Positions 28,736 to 41,175 of a DNA stretch of 64,000 bases are shown one piece after another. The stretch's first letter is position 1. Each line of letters starts with the position of its first letter. A program made the translations under genes and the position numbers. Below the pieces are notes generated by a model. The model had not been told where the DNA came from. It was given only the letters and a program-made list of their open reading frames with translations, and ran no database searches. The stretch is from Agarophyton chilense (Eukaryota > Rhodophyta > Florideophyceae > Gracilariales > Gracilariaceae), in the NCBI GenBank assembly GCA_030374765.1, contig JARGXX010000071.1, forward strand, positions 620,001 to 684,000, read 5' to 3'.

Positions 28736-30382
28736 TCAGTCCAAGAGGTATACCTCATTCTCCTTTACCTCAATATCATCCGATTGCACCTTACCCATAA
28801 GGTCATCTGTTTCTGTGTAGTCTTGAGGTCCGTCATCTGTAAAGGGGGTGGGAATTAGGTCGTCCAATGGGGTGTCATCAGTTCCGTCGGTAATGATTCG
28901 CAACAGGGCATCTGCTGCCTGGTGCTTGATGCCTGGCCTATAGGTTATCTTGTAGTCATATTTTGGCAGCCTGAGGCGCCACCTTGCGAGGCGACTCGAT
29001 GCATCGGTCATATTGAGTAGCCAGCGGAGTGACTCACGGTCTGTCCTAATGGTAAACCTGGTTCCCTCGAGGTACGGACGGAGTATAAATACGGATCATA
29101 CCATGGCTAGACATTCCTTTTCGGTCGTACTGAAGTTTCGCTCCGCGCTGGTGAGCGTTCTGTTCCAGTATTCAATAGATCGATAGCCTTTCGGTGACTC
29201 CTGTTCCTGTAGCGGTGCACATCCCACTTAGACATCAGAGGCGTCTGTATCCAGGACAACAGGCCTATTGGGTTTTGGTAAAGCCAATAGAGGTGAGTTC
29301 AGCAATTTGTCCTTTAGGTTCTAAAATGCCTCGCACTGGTCGTCAGCAAAGGCTTCGAACTCTGAATGTGTTCCCTTCTTCAGCATAGCGTTGAGAGGAA
29401 CCGAGATCTTGGGAAACCCTTGGACGAACCGTCGGTAAACATTGCACAAGCTTACGAAGGATTGTAGTCCCGTGTGGGTCCTAGGAGGCCTAGCCTGGCG
29501 AATCGCATTTGTGGTCCGTGTGGCCACCTTTAGCTTTCCTTGGGAGGCGATGTGATGGACATAGTCCACCGAGGTCTGGAAGAAAGCGCATTTGTGGAGT
29601 TTCAGTGTTACTCCCGCGTCCTTTACGATTGTTAGCACCTTCCTCACGTGGCGAAGCTGTTCCTTTACTGTCCGCGAGAAGATTATCACGTCATCCAAAT
29701 AGAGCTGGGCGAATTTCAATTTGACTCTGAACAGTATGATGTCCATTACCCGTTGGAACGTGGCTGGTGCATTCTTCAAACCAAAGGGAAGCCGAGTAAA
29801 TCTGACCAGACTTTCATGGGTGGTAAAGGTTGTCAGCGCTCTTGCGTTTTCGGCCAAAGGGATTTGCCAGTATCCGGAGTTAGCGTCCAGTGTGGTATAT
29901 ACGACCGCTTCGCCTAAGGAATCCACACAGTCATCCATGCGGGGTATCGGGCATTAGTCCCTCTTGGTTAATGCGTTCAGCTTTCTGTAGTCGACACAGA
30001 ACCTGACGGAGCCATCTTTCTTCGCCACGAGGACACGGGGACTTGCCCATTCGGATTGGTTCGGAAACGCCAGCTCTATGACTTGAGCTTTGCGCATCTT
30101 GTCCATCTGGTCGGCGAAAATTTCCTTACCCTTCAGGCCGGTATGGTGTGGGTACTGGAACTGTGGTCTAGCATCATCCTGAAGGTCAATGCCGTGTGTA
30201 GTGGCTCTGATTTTCCCCAATATACCTGACCAAATAGCCTGGTATTCCCTGATGAGATCAAGTACCTGGTACCTATAGGATTCGAATTCTTCGACGATGG
30301 CGACCGTCCCCTCCCAAGAGTCGACGTGCTCGTCGGGAGTTGGCGTCGCAAGATTATCCATTTGGGCCTCCATAATGGCCAC
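28736..30382 (-). pseudogene. RT2 reverse transcriptase and RNase H
   Basis: RT segments include WASPRVLVAKKDGSVRFCVD, YTTLDANSGYWQIPL, RLPFGLKNAPATFQ and the active site LYLDDVIIFSR. RNase H follows around 29250-28740 with RLARWRLRLPKYDYKI and HQAADALL. A TAA interrupts at KRD*CPIP near 29956, and further stops lie in RNase H. The conserved YWNR motif here has TAC, unlike the TAG in RT1/RT3. Confidence 0.88.
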
Positions 30383-30856
30383 GGGCGCGGGTACAGTGAT
30401 ACCAGTCTCTGTACCTTTAGGTTACGGCACAGGTTTATCTCGGAAGTTGCTGATTGTGACCAAGAAGGACCTGCTGGGGTGGATGTCCATTACTCCATTG
30501 GCCATCAATGTAAGGTGCTTCAGAACCGTTTCCGAGTGGTTCTGAATCGTTACGAGACCTGAGGACTGGGAATGGACCGATACAGCGATTTGGGTCATCG
30601 GCTGTATCGTTATGGCTTTTGACAGCCGAATCTTATTGGACTTCGTGTTTTCGGAGACAACCGCCCGTTTGCGGTTAGCTTCTGACCCTGGGGTTGAACC
30701 AGTTATGTAGATGGAAGGTGCACGGTAAAACGCGACTTTCCTAAGGCCTGGATAAATTGCCTTAAGGTATCGGTCGATAAAGGAGGTCCCTAGGATTGCT
30801 TCAGTGCCTAAGCTAGGACATACAAGGAACCACGTGCGGACTTTGAATTGTCCTGC

Positions 30857-31441
30857 CTAATGGTAAAGTGGTACTATCCCTTTAATGTCCACTGGTCTAC
30901 GAGACGCATCGGTAATCCTTGGGTTCTTCCTTGCCTGAACGAAATCTTGCCAAACCAGTTGGAGCAATTTAGGATGGACCAAGTTGGGACCAGCGCCTGT
31001 GTTCAATATAGCTGTGGTCACTCGAGAGCTGCTAGAACGGGGTCCTAGGGTTACTCCAACTTTATAGTTCTCTTTCCTGAGGATACAGACGGGGTCGTTA
31101 CTGTGTTTCAATTGTGGTTCATCCTGAGTGGTCCATTGTGGGTGGTTTGTATTGGGAGGTGAGAAGCTATTTGGCTCATTACCGTCCAATTGGTTGAGGC
31201 AGGGACTTGAAGAGGGAGGAGTTGCGTCGAGTCGTCCTTCTAGGAGTTTTCCGATGGGGTTTCCGTCTCTTCCTGAGGATAGGGTTCTTCCACGGGGTCG
31301 TCCGTAGGATCCACAATGGCGTGTACCTGTGGGGCTTTGATCGGAGTGTCTGGAGGCGTGGCGTAGCGTGAGCTTCCAGGGGTCTCTGTGGTTTGTTGCT
31401 GTGCCCTGTTGTACATTCCTTCGGATCTCCGCACCCGGCAA
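30857..31441 (-). pseudogene. RT2 protease with Asp-to-Asn change at the active site
   Basis: The retropepsin motif reads ILNTGAGPNLV where the other elements have LDTGAG. The catalytic Asp codon is AAC, so the enzyme would be inactive. The frame is shifted from gag and joins pol. Confidence 0.8.
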
Positions 31442-33396
31442 TTCTCTTCCCTTAAGGCTAGGAAGGTTTTTCGTGCGTCCCCAGGCAGATACCTCGTACA
31501 GTCACAAGGTTGGGTCAGTGACAGGCAGAGGAAGCAGGCCCTTGGGGATCGAACAAAAACGTCCCTGCGGGGCGGAAAGGGAGAATACTTAGGTGTGGAT
31601 GGTCCATTGGTCGCTATAGTTCCCCGGGAGGTGTTTGATGGGGACCCTGACGGAGGAGCACTGAAATTGACCGCGAGGACGTCTCCCGAATCGGCGTAGT
31701 GGAGTGAAGCATCCATGTCCGACACCGTGGAGCTAACCAAATGGGCTTGGTTGGGTTTACGCAATGCAGTTGCGTGTCCTCTGGTTATGTCAGCGTTGCG
31801 CCTGGAGGTCCCGAAGGGTTTGCCGTAACCCTCGGCTTAAGTAACGAGCCTTCGGAAGGAGTGTGCGGGTTTTCCGTACGGTAATTGCGCACATGTGTCC
31901 GAATGGCACAGAGCAATCCCGTGATGGAGTGACGTTTAAGCCGTCCTTCAGAGACCAAGTTTCCACATCGGTAAGCCCTCCTCCTTAGGTCGTCTGCGAA
32001 AGCCGATTCGGTGATGTTGGAGCTCTGCCTAAAGGATATTACTTCTTTGAGGGCATCCATTATAACTTCATCCGTTGCGTAAGTTTCCAAGAGGTAATGA
32101 ACAACCTGAGAGTATGACCTGAGGAGTTCATGGTCTTGAGCATCCATGAGGTCAGTTGCGCCAGATATCTTCGAAACCACTCGGTCACGCGCCTGTCCTG
32201 TAAGGAAGAATTGGACAAGGTAGAGAGCGGCGCCCTCGAGGACACCGTTCTGATCATAGGCCGTACGGAACAAACTGAGAAACCCAAGGACAGAAATGGG
32301 ATCGAAACCCGAGAACTTGTCCGTAATGGTTTGTTGCATTTGTTTGGCCCATTTGGTGATTCTGCGAGCCACCGAACCAAAATATTTCGCGGACCTGTGG
32401 GCCAGACAGTAATTCCGGTAGTCTAGAACCTTACGGAAAAGTTCGTTGGTGGTTTTCGGTGGTTTGAGGCCTCGAAAGACAGCCTCATCCACTTCCGAGT
32501 CGGTCGCTTCGGTCGAGTCCGATTCGGAATCACTCGTGTCCAAATGGTCTTTTCTTTTACTACTTCTGTTTTTCTTTCTCCTGCGGTTACTTCTTTTCTT
32601 TCCAGCGGAACACGTACTTAAAATATCGATCTCTCTATCAGATACGATGGAGCCCTGAGGTCCCTGTACCTCATGTTGTCCTTTGGGAAGGGCAATCTGT
32701 CTCTCTTCTAGACGCTGAGCTTCTCTTCTGCTCCTAGATTGTCTTTCCATTGGATTTTTTTGAGGGTGTTCGCGGCGAAGGGTGGGTTATACCGCCACCT
32801 CTGGGGGTTCGATAGGGGGTGGCCATAGGGAAGCCGGATGGTTGACTTGTGGAGTGGTCCCAGGGACCGCATTGCCTGACTGGCTGGTGACTGCTCGTTG
32901 AACGGCCTGAAGCAGATAGTCTATGAATAGCTCAGACTCCATGACCTTGGAGTCTATTCGAGTGATGAGGTAGTCCATATGGTCAGCGATCCCCGTATCG
33001 AGTCGCATGTCCACAAGGGAATCCACATGGGCTGAGCAGAGCTCACAGAGACGGGGCCAGAGAAGGTTGGAAAGCCCTGGCCCTGGCGAGGCGTTCTTGT
33101 AAATGTGTTGCTACCGTGGGGTCTCGGCGAATCCTTTCAGGGTCGTCCAGGGGAGTCAGTACTCCTCGCGGCTGGCTTCTCGTGCTCCTGCGGTCGAAAG
33201 CGGTATCAACCTGAGGGTCAGGTGACATCGCTGGCGTTGTAGTCGCACCGCGTTCTGCCGTAGGAGTCCTATGGTGGGGTCGGTTGGGTGTGTTTCCTGA
33301 ATCCATAATGGCGGTTGCTTCTGTACTTCTGGTCCGTTGGGGAATTAAACCAAAGGTTAGAATTTGGATAATTCTTCGTTGCAGTGGTCCGTTCAA
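31240..33396 (-). pseudogene. gag: RT2 Gag, broken
   Basis: Consecutive fragments: a Pro/Thr-rich N-terminus (33396-33043), a coiled coil (33026-32787), a Lys/Arg block then Ser/Asp/Glu block (GKKRSNRRRKKNRSSKRK then DTSDSESDSTEATDSE) with a capsid-like region (32750-31785), and a degenerate knuckle region (CFLCLSLTQPCDC, without the expected His). Same layout as the other three Gags. Confidence 0.8.
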
Positions 33397-33408
33397 TTAT
33401 CCCTTGAG

Positions 33409-33428
33409 GTTTCTAAGTCGGGAGACCA
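33409..33428 (-). promoter_or_regulatory. RT2 primer-binding site
   Basis: On the minus strand, 3 nt from the 5' LTR: TGGTCTCCCGACTTAGAAAC. Identical to the RT3 site although the LTRs are unrelated. Confidence 0.8.
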
Positions 33429-33431
33429 AAA

Positions 33432-33876
33432 TGTAACACAATGGCGGGTGGGTCAGCGTACGGGTCTCGACCGGTGGGAGCGTGGTAGAGCGGGTCCTAA
33501 GGTTCAAATCCTTGACGGCGGCTCTCCCAGAGTACTTGGTTCAATGGGCTGGCGTGTACTGCGTAGTCCTACAGGTTGGAGCTACCGAAACGATGGTTTG
33601 AAGACCAATTGGTGGAAGTAATATACCAAAGGTGGTTATATAGTATCTTAACGGTGCCTACCTTACCCTGAGGGAGAAGCGTTACTCGAGCCAAATAAAT
33701 AGTACTGGCGGCGCCCTGGGATCTCCCCGGCACTGCAATTCTAATCTATTAAACTAATTAAAATAAACTAATAATCTACATGAGTCCAGCTGAGGTCGGC
33801 CAGTCCACGTGGGTTTGTAAGAAACCTTAGGCCCCGGCGGCTTATAGGACTCAAAAGTTATCGTTGCTTCGTCACA
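33432..33876 (-). repeat. RT2 right LTR (5' LTR of gag-pol)
   Basis: 445 bp from TGTAACACAA to TCGTCACA, followed by the TSD GAGTT (33877-33881). Differs from the left LTR at many sites. Confidence 0.9.
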
Positions 33877-33881
33877 GAGTT

Positions 33882-34575
33882 CATTGTCAAGATGGGAACG
33901 TAAATCCTCTGCGATGCATACGATACCTATCGAGATTGGTTCATGTCGCCAAAGAGGCGGATATATGCGAAACAACTCGATCTTTCCCTTGTGTTGGGGT
34001 CTCGTGCCAATTATGACGCATTCCTACTCTTGGTAGACTTGATCGACAGTATCGACTGGCATGGCGTTCCATTGGAGCAATCAGCTAGAGGCACAAGGGT
34101 GCGTTATCGAGATCACTCGCCGGGACGCACAGCTAATGCCGGAGATTTTGTATGGTACAACCCCTGGACCAGCCAGATAATCACGTCTGATCAGGCTTGT
34201 AAACTTCGTGCGAATTCTTTGGAGTGCCCTTCATATCAGCATACTGGATATGTGTACGAATCCACAACTTCTGAGTTTGCAGATCAGGAGTATGAAGAAT
34301 GTACAGGTGCTGATGCAGAACTCGATTTCGAGGATGAACCTGAACTATCCGGTACTGCGCCTGTGACGGCTGCTTCGCTACCAACGGCTACGACATCGGG
34401 TGTCAACCCGTCGATGGGATTCCATCAAAGGTTCGCCGAACAACCGAGCGATGCGGAGGATCCCTTTTTGGCACCTTTGAAATTATTCCTCTTAGACGTG
34501 GGGCTCGCCGAAGCACAGCTGCAAGGCCATCGTGCTACGCTTACCGTTATGCTGAATCATCATACCAGCGAGTAA
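33882..34575 (+). pseudogene. RT3 accessory ORF, 3' half
   Basis: Resumes after the second GAGTT with AYDTYRDWFMSPKRRIYAKQ (RT1: AYDTFRVWYMSPTVRKYARE), preceded by one stop. It continues through LDLSLVLGSRANYDAFLLLV, DLIDSIDWHGVPLEQSARGT, GDFVWYNPWTSQIIT and the acidic segment ADAELDFEDEPELSG to a stop at 34575. It ends about 310 bp from the convergent chromodomain stop. Confidence 0.88.
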
Positions 34576-34887
34576 GTTCGTTGACCGTTAGATGTCGTCA
34601 ACACCCTTGAGCAGATAACATAAACCAAATTCTTCTGTTTCCGTGAGTTTACGTTTCCCTAAATACTTCTTATTCTTCTCGAGTCTTCTCTTCTTCTTCT
34701 CTCACATCCTTCTAACATAGTATAATCCAAATTCTTCTGTTTCCACGACTTCACGTTTACCTAAGTAGTTCTTCTTCTTCTCAAGTCTTCTCGTCTTCTT
34801 CTCTTACATCCTCCTTCTTAAGGGAAAGGGAATTTAGCAGTCGCTCCGCGAAATGGCGTCTAAAAAGCCCAGTATCGCGGCGTCGAT
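34576..34887. repeat. RT3 convergent spacer with TTCTTCTTCTC-rich repeats
   Basis: Pyrimidine-rich on the plus strand, with two copies of a segment of about 70 bp containing AATTCTTCTGTTTCC and TTCTTCTTCTC. It is the positional equivalent of the RT1 spacer. Confidence 0.55.
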
Positions 34888-35400
34888 CTACGCAGAGAGT
34901 GATAGTCGAATGCGACGATGATAACGCACAACTTGCGAGCGCGGAATATGAGTTATAGGCTCCCATATATCCGCTTCCGGAGAAAAACTGTACCAACGGA
35001 TACGATACAGTAGTATGTGGGTGTCTTCGTCCTCGGCGTGATCGATGATGCTATCTACGACGTATTCTTGAGCATTTCCCAACGTTTTTGGGGATGGCAG
35101 GAGGTTCCGGATCACCGGCTTATACCCTCTGACCAACGAACGCGTCGAATCCTTACGGGATATGACAACGTTTTCATTTACTTGAACCCCCCGAGAGACC
35201 GCTACGGAAATCCCTATATCTTCAGGTTGAACCTGCATAGTTTGTTTGGACAGCTGAGGGCTTTTTTGTGCCACTGTAGTGCCGTTCTTAGCTTCTGACT
35301 GCATAGTCGTCGGGTCTACGGTTACCCGTTTTTCTTCACATTGCTTGTTCTTTCTGTCCTTCTAAGGGTCTTAAACACCTTTGTTCCTCCTGGGTGTGCA
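34888..35400 (-). pseudogene. RT3 chromodomain and remnant of integrase, catalytic core deleted
   Basis: The C-terminal chromodomain is readable (YRIRWYSFSPEADIWEPITH). Upstream only the start of the zinc domain survives (AHPGGTKVFKTLRR, near 35370-35400). It passes directly into sequence equivalent to the linker after the core. The D,D,E core present in RT1 is absent, so a deletion of several hundred codons removed it. Confidence 0.78.
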
Positions 35401-35409
35401 GATTGCTTC

Positions 35410-37982
35410 TCATAATGGGCCAAGTAGAGTACGGACGCGTGCGTATCGCTGTACAGATGTTATCTGTGAGTTGGTCATTGACGATTTCAGTGATCGAGAT
35501 ACGCTCGAGTTAATCAGGAGATTCAGTTCCATGGGTTGCCATGAGAGGGTCCAATTGGGATTAATCCCTTTCATCTTCTCGATCTTCAAGTTGCGTTTCA
35601 TCTTTGTTCATCTCCATTGAGAAACACGAAAAATCGTGGTCCATTTCTTCTTGGGTTTCCCCTAAAGTTTTCAATCACGATAAAGCGTCGGCTTGTATGT
35701 TAGCCAGTCTCTTCTTATATTTAAATTCAAAATCGAATTCAGGTAGTCGTAAGCGCCAACCTGTTAATCTCCCGGAGTGGTCTGTTATTGATATTAACCA
35801 TCGTAAGGACGAATGATCCGTATGGATGGTAAACGTTTCTGCATGGAGATAAGGTCGGAAAGTAGTCAGCATCAACACTACGGCAAGGCATTACTTTTCT
35901 GATACGGAGTAATTGTTCTCTACAGCATTTAGCGTTCGTGACCACTAACCGATCGGTTTCCTCTGACCGTCCGGATAGGTCCGAAAAAAGGAACCCCCTA
36001 CCTGATACTCACTGGAGTCGGTATCCGAAGAATGGGGTAGGTTAGGTTTGGGCAAGGCCAAGATTGGTGCTGTGATTAGTTTTGTCTTTAAGGTTTTCAA
36101 GGCTTCGTGTTCGGCGGGTCCGAATTCCTCGAGCCTAGCAGGCTCTCTTTTACGCAACAATGCGTTCAATGGATCTGCAATGTGCTAGTAGCGCGAAATG
36201 AATTATCAGTAGACGGTACATAATCCAAGGAAGGATTGAAATTGAGTCTGTGTGGACGGTGGTGGCGATTCGCGGACTGCTGATGCCTGAGCTTCATGAA
36301 TTGCAAGCTGACCAGGCCTAATTATGTGGCTCAAATACTTCACAGTATTAGCAAACCATTCGCATTTCTTGAACTTCACGGTTACACCTGCTGTCTGCCA
36401 CGCTTTGAGGATCTCCTCTACATGTCGCATATGACTTTCCATATCTTGATAGAAGATGATGACATCGTCCAGATAGACTAGAATTGTTTTCCATATATAC
36501 TTCTAGAGTTTTATGTCCAGGGCGCAGTGGAAAGTTTGCAGATCATTGTTAACTCCAAAGGGCATCCGCTTAAAACGGTATAGTTCAGCTTGTGACACAA
36601 ATGCAGTTTTATCATGATCTTTTTCGGCCACAGGAACCTGCCAATAGCCATTGTTAGCGTTAAGTGTGGTAAAACACGTTCGCACCGCCTAAGCTGTCTA
36701 TACAATCCTCCTTTCAAGGCAATGGATAGGTATCTCGTATCGTAACTGCGTTGAGTTTCCGGTAGTAGACACAGAATCGTATAAAACCATCAGGTTTTAG
36801 GACTAACACTACAGGTGAAGCCCAAGCAGATTGTTCTGCTTCTACTACTCCTGCTTCAAGCATCATGGCAACATTGTCCTCTTCGATCCGACAAGTTCGC
36901 GGTCCTGCTCTGTAAGGAGGCTGAAAAATAATACGAGATCCCGAAATAACATCAATATGGTGTTGTTCAGCGGAGATCTCTCCTAGTTTTCCACTCCACA
37001 TAGAGGCATGCTTTTTTAAAACTTGTTTGATTCTTTCGTAATATCCTTCGGGAACGTTCTCGAGAAATAGTTCTTCTACCAGCTTGTCTGGGTCCTTCTG
37101 TTCTTTTGTCGTTTGTGACTGCTCTCTGGGACCTTCATAGGCGCCAGTTGATTCGCCTGACACATTAGAAAACCCTAGCACTTCTGCGGTAGCGACATGA
37201 GTCGGAACCACTGCTATCGGGTGCAGCAGAGCGGCTGCAACGACCTGATTCTTCTGTAAATGATAATCATTATCGGTAACATTACTAATGAATATTCGGA
37301 AGGGTTTGTCCTGTTCAAATTCGGCAATTCCATTTGCTGCGAGAAGTCGTAGATTTTCGTACATTGCAGCATTAGGCTGGACTACTACAACACCGTTTCG
37401 TTGTGTTATCACTTGTACCCAGGTTTTGAATTGAGCCTTTAACACTGTAGGTTTTGACAACCGAATCTCTGGTGATGTACGACCACGAGCAAACTCGTAT
37501 TCCATTGAGGGTGGAAGTGGAGTGGTTGTGGGGACTTTTCGTAGTGTTCTTCTCACTATAGGCACTGTCGAGCCATTGTCTAACGTAATTAGTCGACTCT
37601 GAGGGCGGATTTCTTCGACAAATCTGTGACGATAATCACACCCCAGAACAAATGGTGCAGCCAGTGATTTGCAGACAATAAACGTCGCCTTCACTAAAAA
37701 GTGTCCCTGTCGAACTAACAACTTCACTGTTCCAATTGTTCTCACTTCATTCCTATTAGCATCTCGGATATCCGGCAACGGACCATAACGAACTTGTTCC
37801 TGATCGGTGGGTCCTATTTCGGATATCCGAATAAAGTTCGATCCGGCGCCGGTATCAAGAACTGTCAGGCGGCGTGTCAATAAATCCTTGTCTGAACCGA
37901 TGTCGGTATAAACTTTATAATTCCTCTTCTGCATTATCATAATAAAGTTTCCCGTTTCGACGGACAAGTATGACGTCTCCAA
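35410..37982 (-). pseudogene. RT3 protease, reverse transcriptase and RNase H
   Basis: Protease LDTGAGSNFIR (near 37860), RT with WASPVVLVLKPDGFIRFCVY, FTTLNANNGYWQVPVA and RMPFGVNNDLQTF, then RNase H (TDHSSLRWLISITDHSGRL). The frame is broken in several places (near 36714, 36500, 36206). TAG at 35945-35947 lies at the same codon as in RT1 (PIG-stop-WSR). The RT active-site region is frameshifted. Confidence 0.87.
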
Positions 37983-38209
37983 GGACTCTTGAGTTCACAG
38001 TCACACTGTACTCGCTTTCCAACGGACGAATTCAATCCGCTCGACGGAAGATGATGAGTGCTCATGAGGACCTTGGATCTCAAATCGCGGGAGCGAGGAG
38101 GCGAGTACTCTCTGGTCGGCTGTATTCGATGGAATAGGGCCGACCCCCTAGGGGTTCCCTCACTTAGTTTCCGGACGGAATCGGGTCGTTCGCCCTCGGG
38201 GCGGTTGCT

Positions 38210-40335
38210 TCAAGCTTTCGGATTACTCTGTGGTGCTTCAGTGTTCTGAATTACTGGAGCTCCTGATTGACGTCCAGGATGGTAGCTAAGCCATGCTTTC
38301 ACCCTCCTGTAGGTACCAGGGGGCACTCGGATTCTTTTCTCCTCTGAGAGTGTCTCGTAATTCATGAGGACACGAACTAAATCCTTTGCAGGAAGGGTAA
38401 ATTCTGAAGAGAGATGATGACGGCCATAGCACAGATAGCATATTAAGGCTTCACGGCGTGCTGCCGACATCGGTTGTGATCGATACGCTATTCGCGTGTC
38501 CACGCACCCAGGTTTTCCATTCTTGAATCCTCTTTCCGGGGGTTTCATGTATGCACGGGATTCTGGACGTCTGCCCTCTATAGCCATCAGAGCTTCTTCC
38601 TCCAGGGATTCTGAGTGAGGTAGATCCTCTGTGGGCACCGATGTGTGCCAATTATCCATAAGCTGAATAGAATCTTGTTGCAATTGGTTATCGTGTCTAA
38701 AAAACGACGACTCTCGGGAGTTCGCTGGAGATTCCAGGGGGAACAACTTTCGAGTGGATTTCGCGGCTTGTTTGCGTCTTCCCTCTGCTTTGGATGCACC
38801 AAGTCCTATAGTGTTCCGCGTAGCTCCACGAGCTCTAACCGCGTCACTCTTAGCTTGCGCAAACTGAAACAACTGCAGAAATGAGGTTCTTTCATGCTTC
38901 TCTCGAAACCGAGCCACTAGAGATTTGACAGTGGGATCGAGCCCATCGACGAACAAGGTAATATTGTCTTCCGATGAGTCAACGTTTTCACAGCGCGTGG
39001 CCATTCTGTTAAGCCTCGAGCTGTACTCTGCTCCTTCCTCACCAGGTTTCTGGGTAGCATCACGAAGATCCAGGATAGCCAGTCAGATTGAGTTCGATGT
39101 CGCATAGCTTCGCAGTAAGTACTGCAATGCCTCAGACCAGGATGTCACAACTCCTTCGTCGGCGGTCAGGGATACGCAAACGGAACGATATTGCTCGGAC
39201 ACAAAACACGCCAAGAAATGTGGTAATGAAACCCAAGCTTGAGGTTCACTCATTTCTAAGATGTCCGCCTCGGCAACGGAACGAGTAAGGAACTCGATAA
39301 TGAGAATGTGCGTTTTGTCATCAAAGACTAGATCATCCGTTTAATATTCAACCGCCTAATGTGGTCCGTACCCTTTGCTGTTTCACGACCCGATCGCTTC
39401 TTTCCTCCTATCTTCAGGCGATAATACCTGTATTCCAGGACTTTCCGATACAACGGATTCGTACAAAAAAGTGGCCTGGGACGCTTGTACTTAGGACTTT
39501 TCTTGCTAATAGCCAAGAAGATTTGTTCCTCTTCCTAGAACGAGAACTACGATGATCATCATCACTGGCATCGTCAGTGGACGTAATCGAAGAGTCAGAT
39601 TCGTCAGAACTGGATTCCTCATCCTCTGATCCTGATGAATCATCACACGTGTCCGGCTTGGACCTTCGCTTCTTGCGACGTCTTGACTTCGATCTCCTCG
39701 ATGGCTCTTCCCTCAAGAGGACTTCATTTTCGTGTTTCACGACTTGGGTAGCAGTAGTCTGCGCATGCACTACTGCCTCTAGGCGTTCCAGACGAGGGTT
39801 AACTCGAGTGAGGATTTCCTCCACGTCAACGGTCAGGCCCAGTAAAGGATCCGGAGCATTACCATGCCTTTCCTTTACTTGGTTCGAATCCTCTCGCAGG
39901 GTTCTCACAACTGCGAGTATCGGGTCCCTTTCCCTTCGGAGAGCGAGTACGCCTTGTTCTCGGCGCAAGCGCTCAACTTCTTCGGTAATGATCGCAATAT
40001 GCTATCCCAATCCAATGATTCGCTCAGGATAGGCGTTTGACTCAAATTTGAGACTAAGCACCTGAGCGCCTAAATCATTTTCTCCAACAGGGGTTACGAC
40101 CTGTTGGTCTCTAGGTTCATTATGGGAACCATCGGACTCCGGAATTGGTTCAATTGCCAACTCCACGGGCGTGGGTACATCCGAGAGATCTCCTCTGTCC
40201 GTAACCAAACCAGAGCGTGTCATGGGCTGACGGAATAGTCACTCTCCGGCTTCTGTGGATGAGGCGAGCCTCGGTTGTGGACGTGGGTCTGAAGGACCCG
40301 GGGCTCCAGTACTAGACTGGGTCTTCTTTTTCGGC
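38210..40335 (-). pseudogene. gag: RT3 Gag, broken
   Basis: Starts MPKKKTQSSTGAPGP near 40337. It shows the coiled coil, the basic block (SRRSKSRRRKKRRSKP) and Ser/Asp run near 39600, the capsid-like region, and a knuckle CYLCYGRHHLSSEF whose last Cys is Phe. A long open segment spans 39004-38210; the rest has stops and shifts. Confidence 0.85.
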
Positions 40336-40530
40336 ATTCCGAACAAATTTAATGTTCAGAGACGAAGTTATTGAGGTCTTCACTTGAATACGACAGCATA
40401 GTTAACTACGGAAGTCCGTAGTAGCTGGACGTGTTCGGAAACCGCTTCCAAGATCGTATTCCCCTCGAATTAAAGATCGGTATCGATTTCACGTTCCAGG
40501 TGCGAAATATTTGGAGTTGCCAACCACAGT

Positions 40531-40550
40531 GTTTCTAAGTCGGGAGACCA
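40531..40550 (-). promoter_or_regulatory. RT3 primer-binding site
   Basis: TGGTCTCCCGACTTAGAAAC on the minus strand, 2 nt inside the 5' LTR. Confidence 0.8.
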
Positions 40551-40552
40551 CT

Positions 40553-41172
40553 TGTAGTATCCGCTCTAACGGAGAGAGCAGGCACCTGCGACAGTGTTCG
40601 GGACTGCCGAATGGGTGCTTGCGACAAAGGGGAAGATGTGGTAGAGCACAACACTAGCGAATTAGAATGGGGGTTGTAAGGCCCCACTGGCCCGTGAGGG
40701 TGGTTGGTACTATGGAACGGAAAAATACTTCTTGTACATTGTCTGGATCTTCGTTTAAGGAATCCCGAACAAGAAACAAGTGAGTTGTGAACCCATTTGT
40801 TGTTCTTTTTTGCTTTGGAGTCGGCGCTCTCTTCTGTGTCTTAAGTGCAGTGCACAGGGGTGAGCGCCGCACATAATAATATCTAGATATAAACTTGGTT
40901 TGCCGAATAACCTCTCTACAGTACGGGATAATGGTTGCCACGCGGCTACTCACTACAGTATATGCGCCGTTTCCAATCCGATATTTCCCTAAAAAGGGTC
41001 GAATCGGATGCCCCGTTGCAGACCGAGATCCCAAGTGTAACATACAACCACACGGACTATCGGCGGGGTGCCGCTCCATAACTTCATTCTAGCCGTTGCA
41101 CTCACTTATGAGTATCATCATACTTAGCCAAAAAAAACTTCCATCGGCATTCCGACAGTGCAGAATACTACA
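40553..41172 (-). repeat. RT3 right LTR (5' LTR of gag-pol)
   Basis: 620 bp from TGTAGTATCC to GAATACTACA, with a partly preserved hairpin at 40823-40868. It lacks a segment of about 40 bp present near 22345-22390 in the left LTR. Confidence 0.91.
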
Positions 41173-41175
41173 CCC

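Larger units (their letters stand above)
23736..33876 (-). mobile_element. RT2: second chromodomain Ty3/gypsy family, nested in RT3
   Basis: A 10.1-kb element with short LTRs (446 and 445 bp, TGTAAC to TTCACA or GTCACA), TSD GAGTT, gag-pol on the minus strand and an antisense accessory ORF on the plus strand. It is a different family from RT1/RT3. All coding regions have stops and frameshifts, and the two LTRs differ at many positions, so it is an old, dead copy even though it is younger than RT3. Confidence 0.93.
21968..41172 (-). mobile_element. RT3: RT1-related chromodomain element, split by nested RT2, integrase core deleted
   Basis: Bounded by LTRs of 656 bp (21968-22623) and 620 bp (40553-41172) with TSD CCCTG on both sides. 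The span includes RT2 (23736-33876); without it RT3 is about 9.06 kb. Gag-pol lies on the minus strand and the accessory ORF on the plus strand, as in RT1. Numerous stops, frameshifts, a lost zinc-knuckle Cys and a deletion of the integrase core make it defective. The LTRs differ more than those of RT1, including an internal deletion in the right copy, so RT3 is probably older. Confidence 0.93.

Noticed and set aside
33468..33535. tRNA-like segment in the RT2-family LTR, with TGGTAGAGCGG (A-box-like) and GGTTCAAATCC (B-box-like)
   Set aside because: The two boxes are only about 7 nt apart, too close for a Pol III internal promoter, no acceptor or anticodon stem can be drawn, and the other two LTR copies have a mutated B box. 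Probably coincidence.
24182..41172. Possible CRISPR array, attachment sites or bacterial operon
   Set aside because: The repeats are LTRs and internal element repeats; gene structure, introns and retroelements show eukaryotic nuclear DNA.
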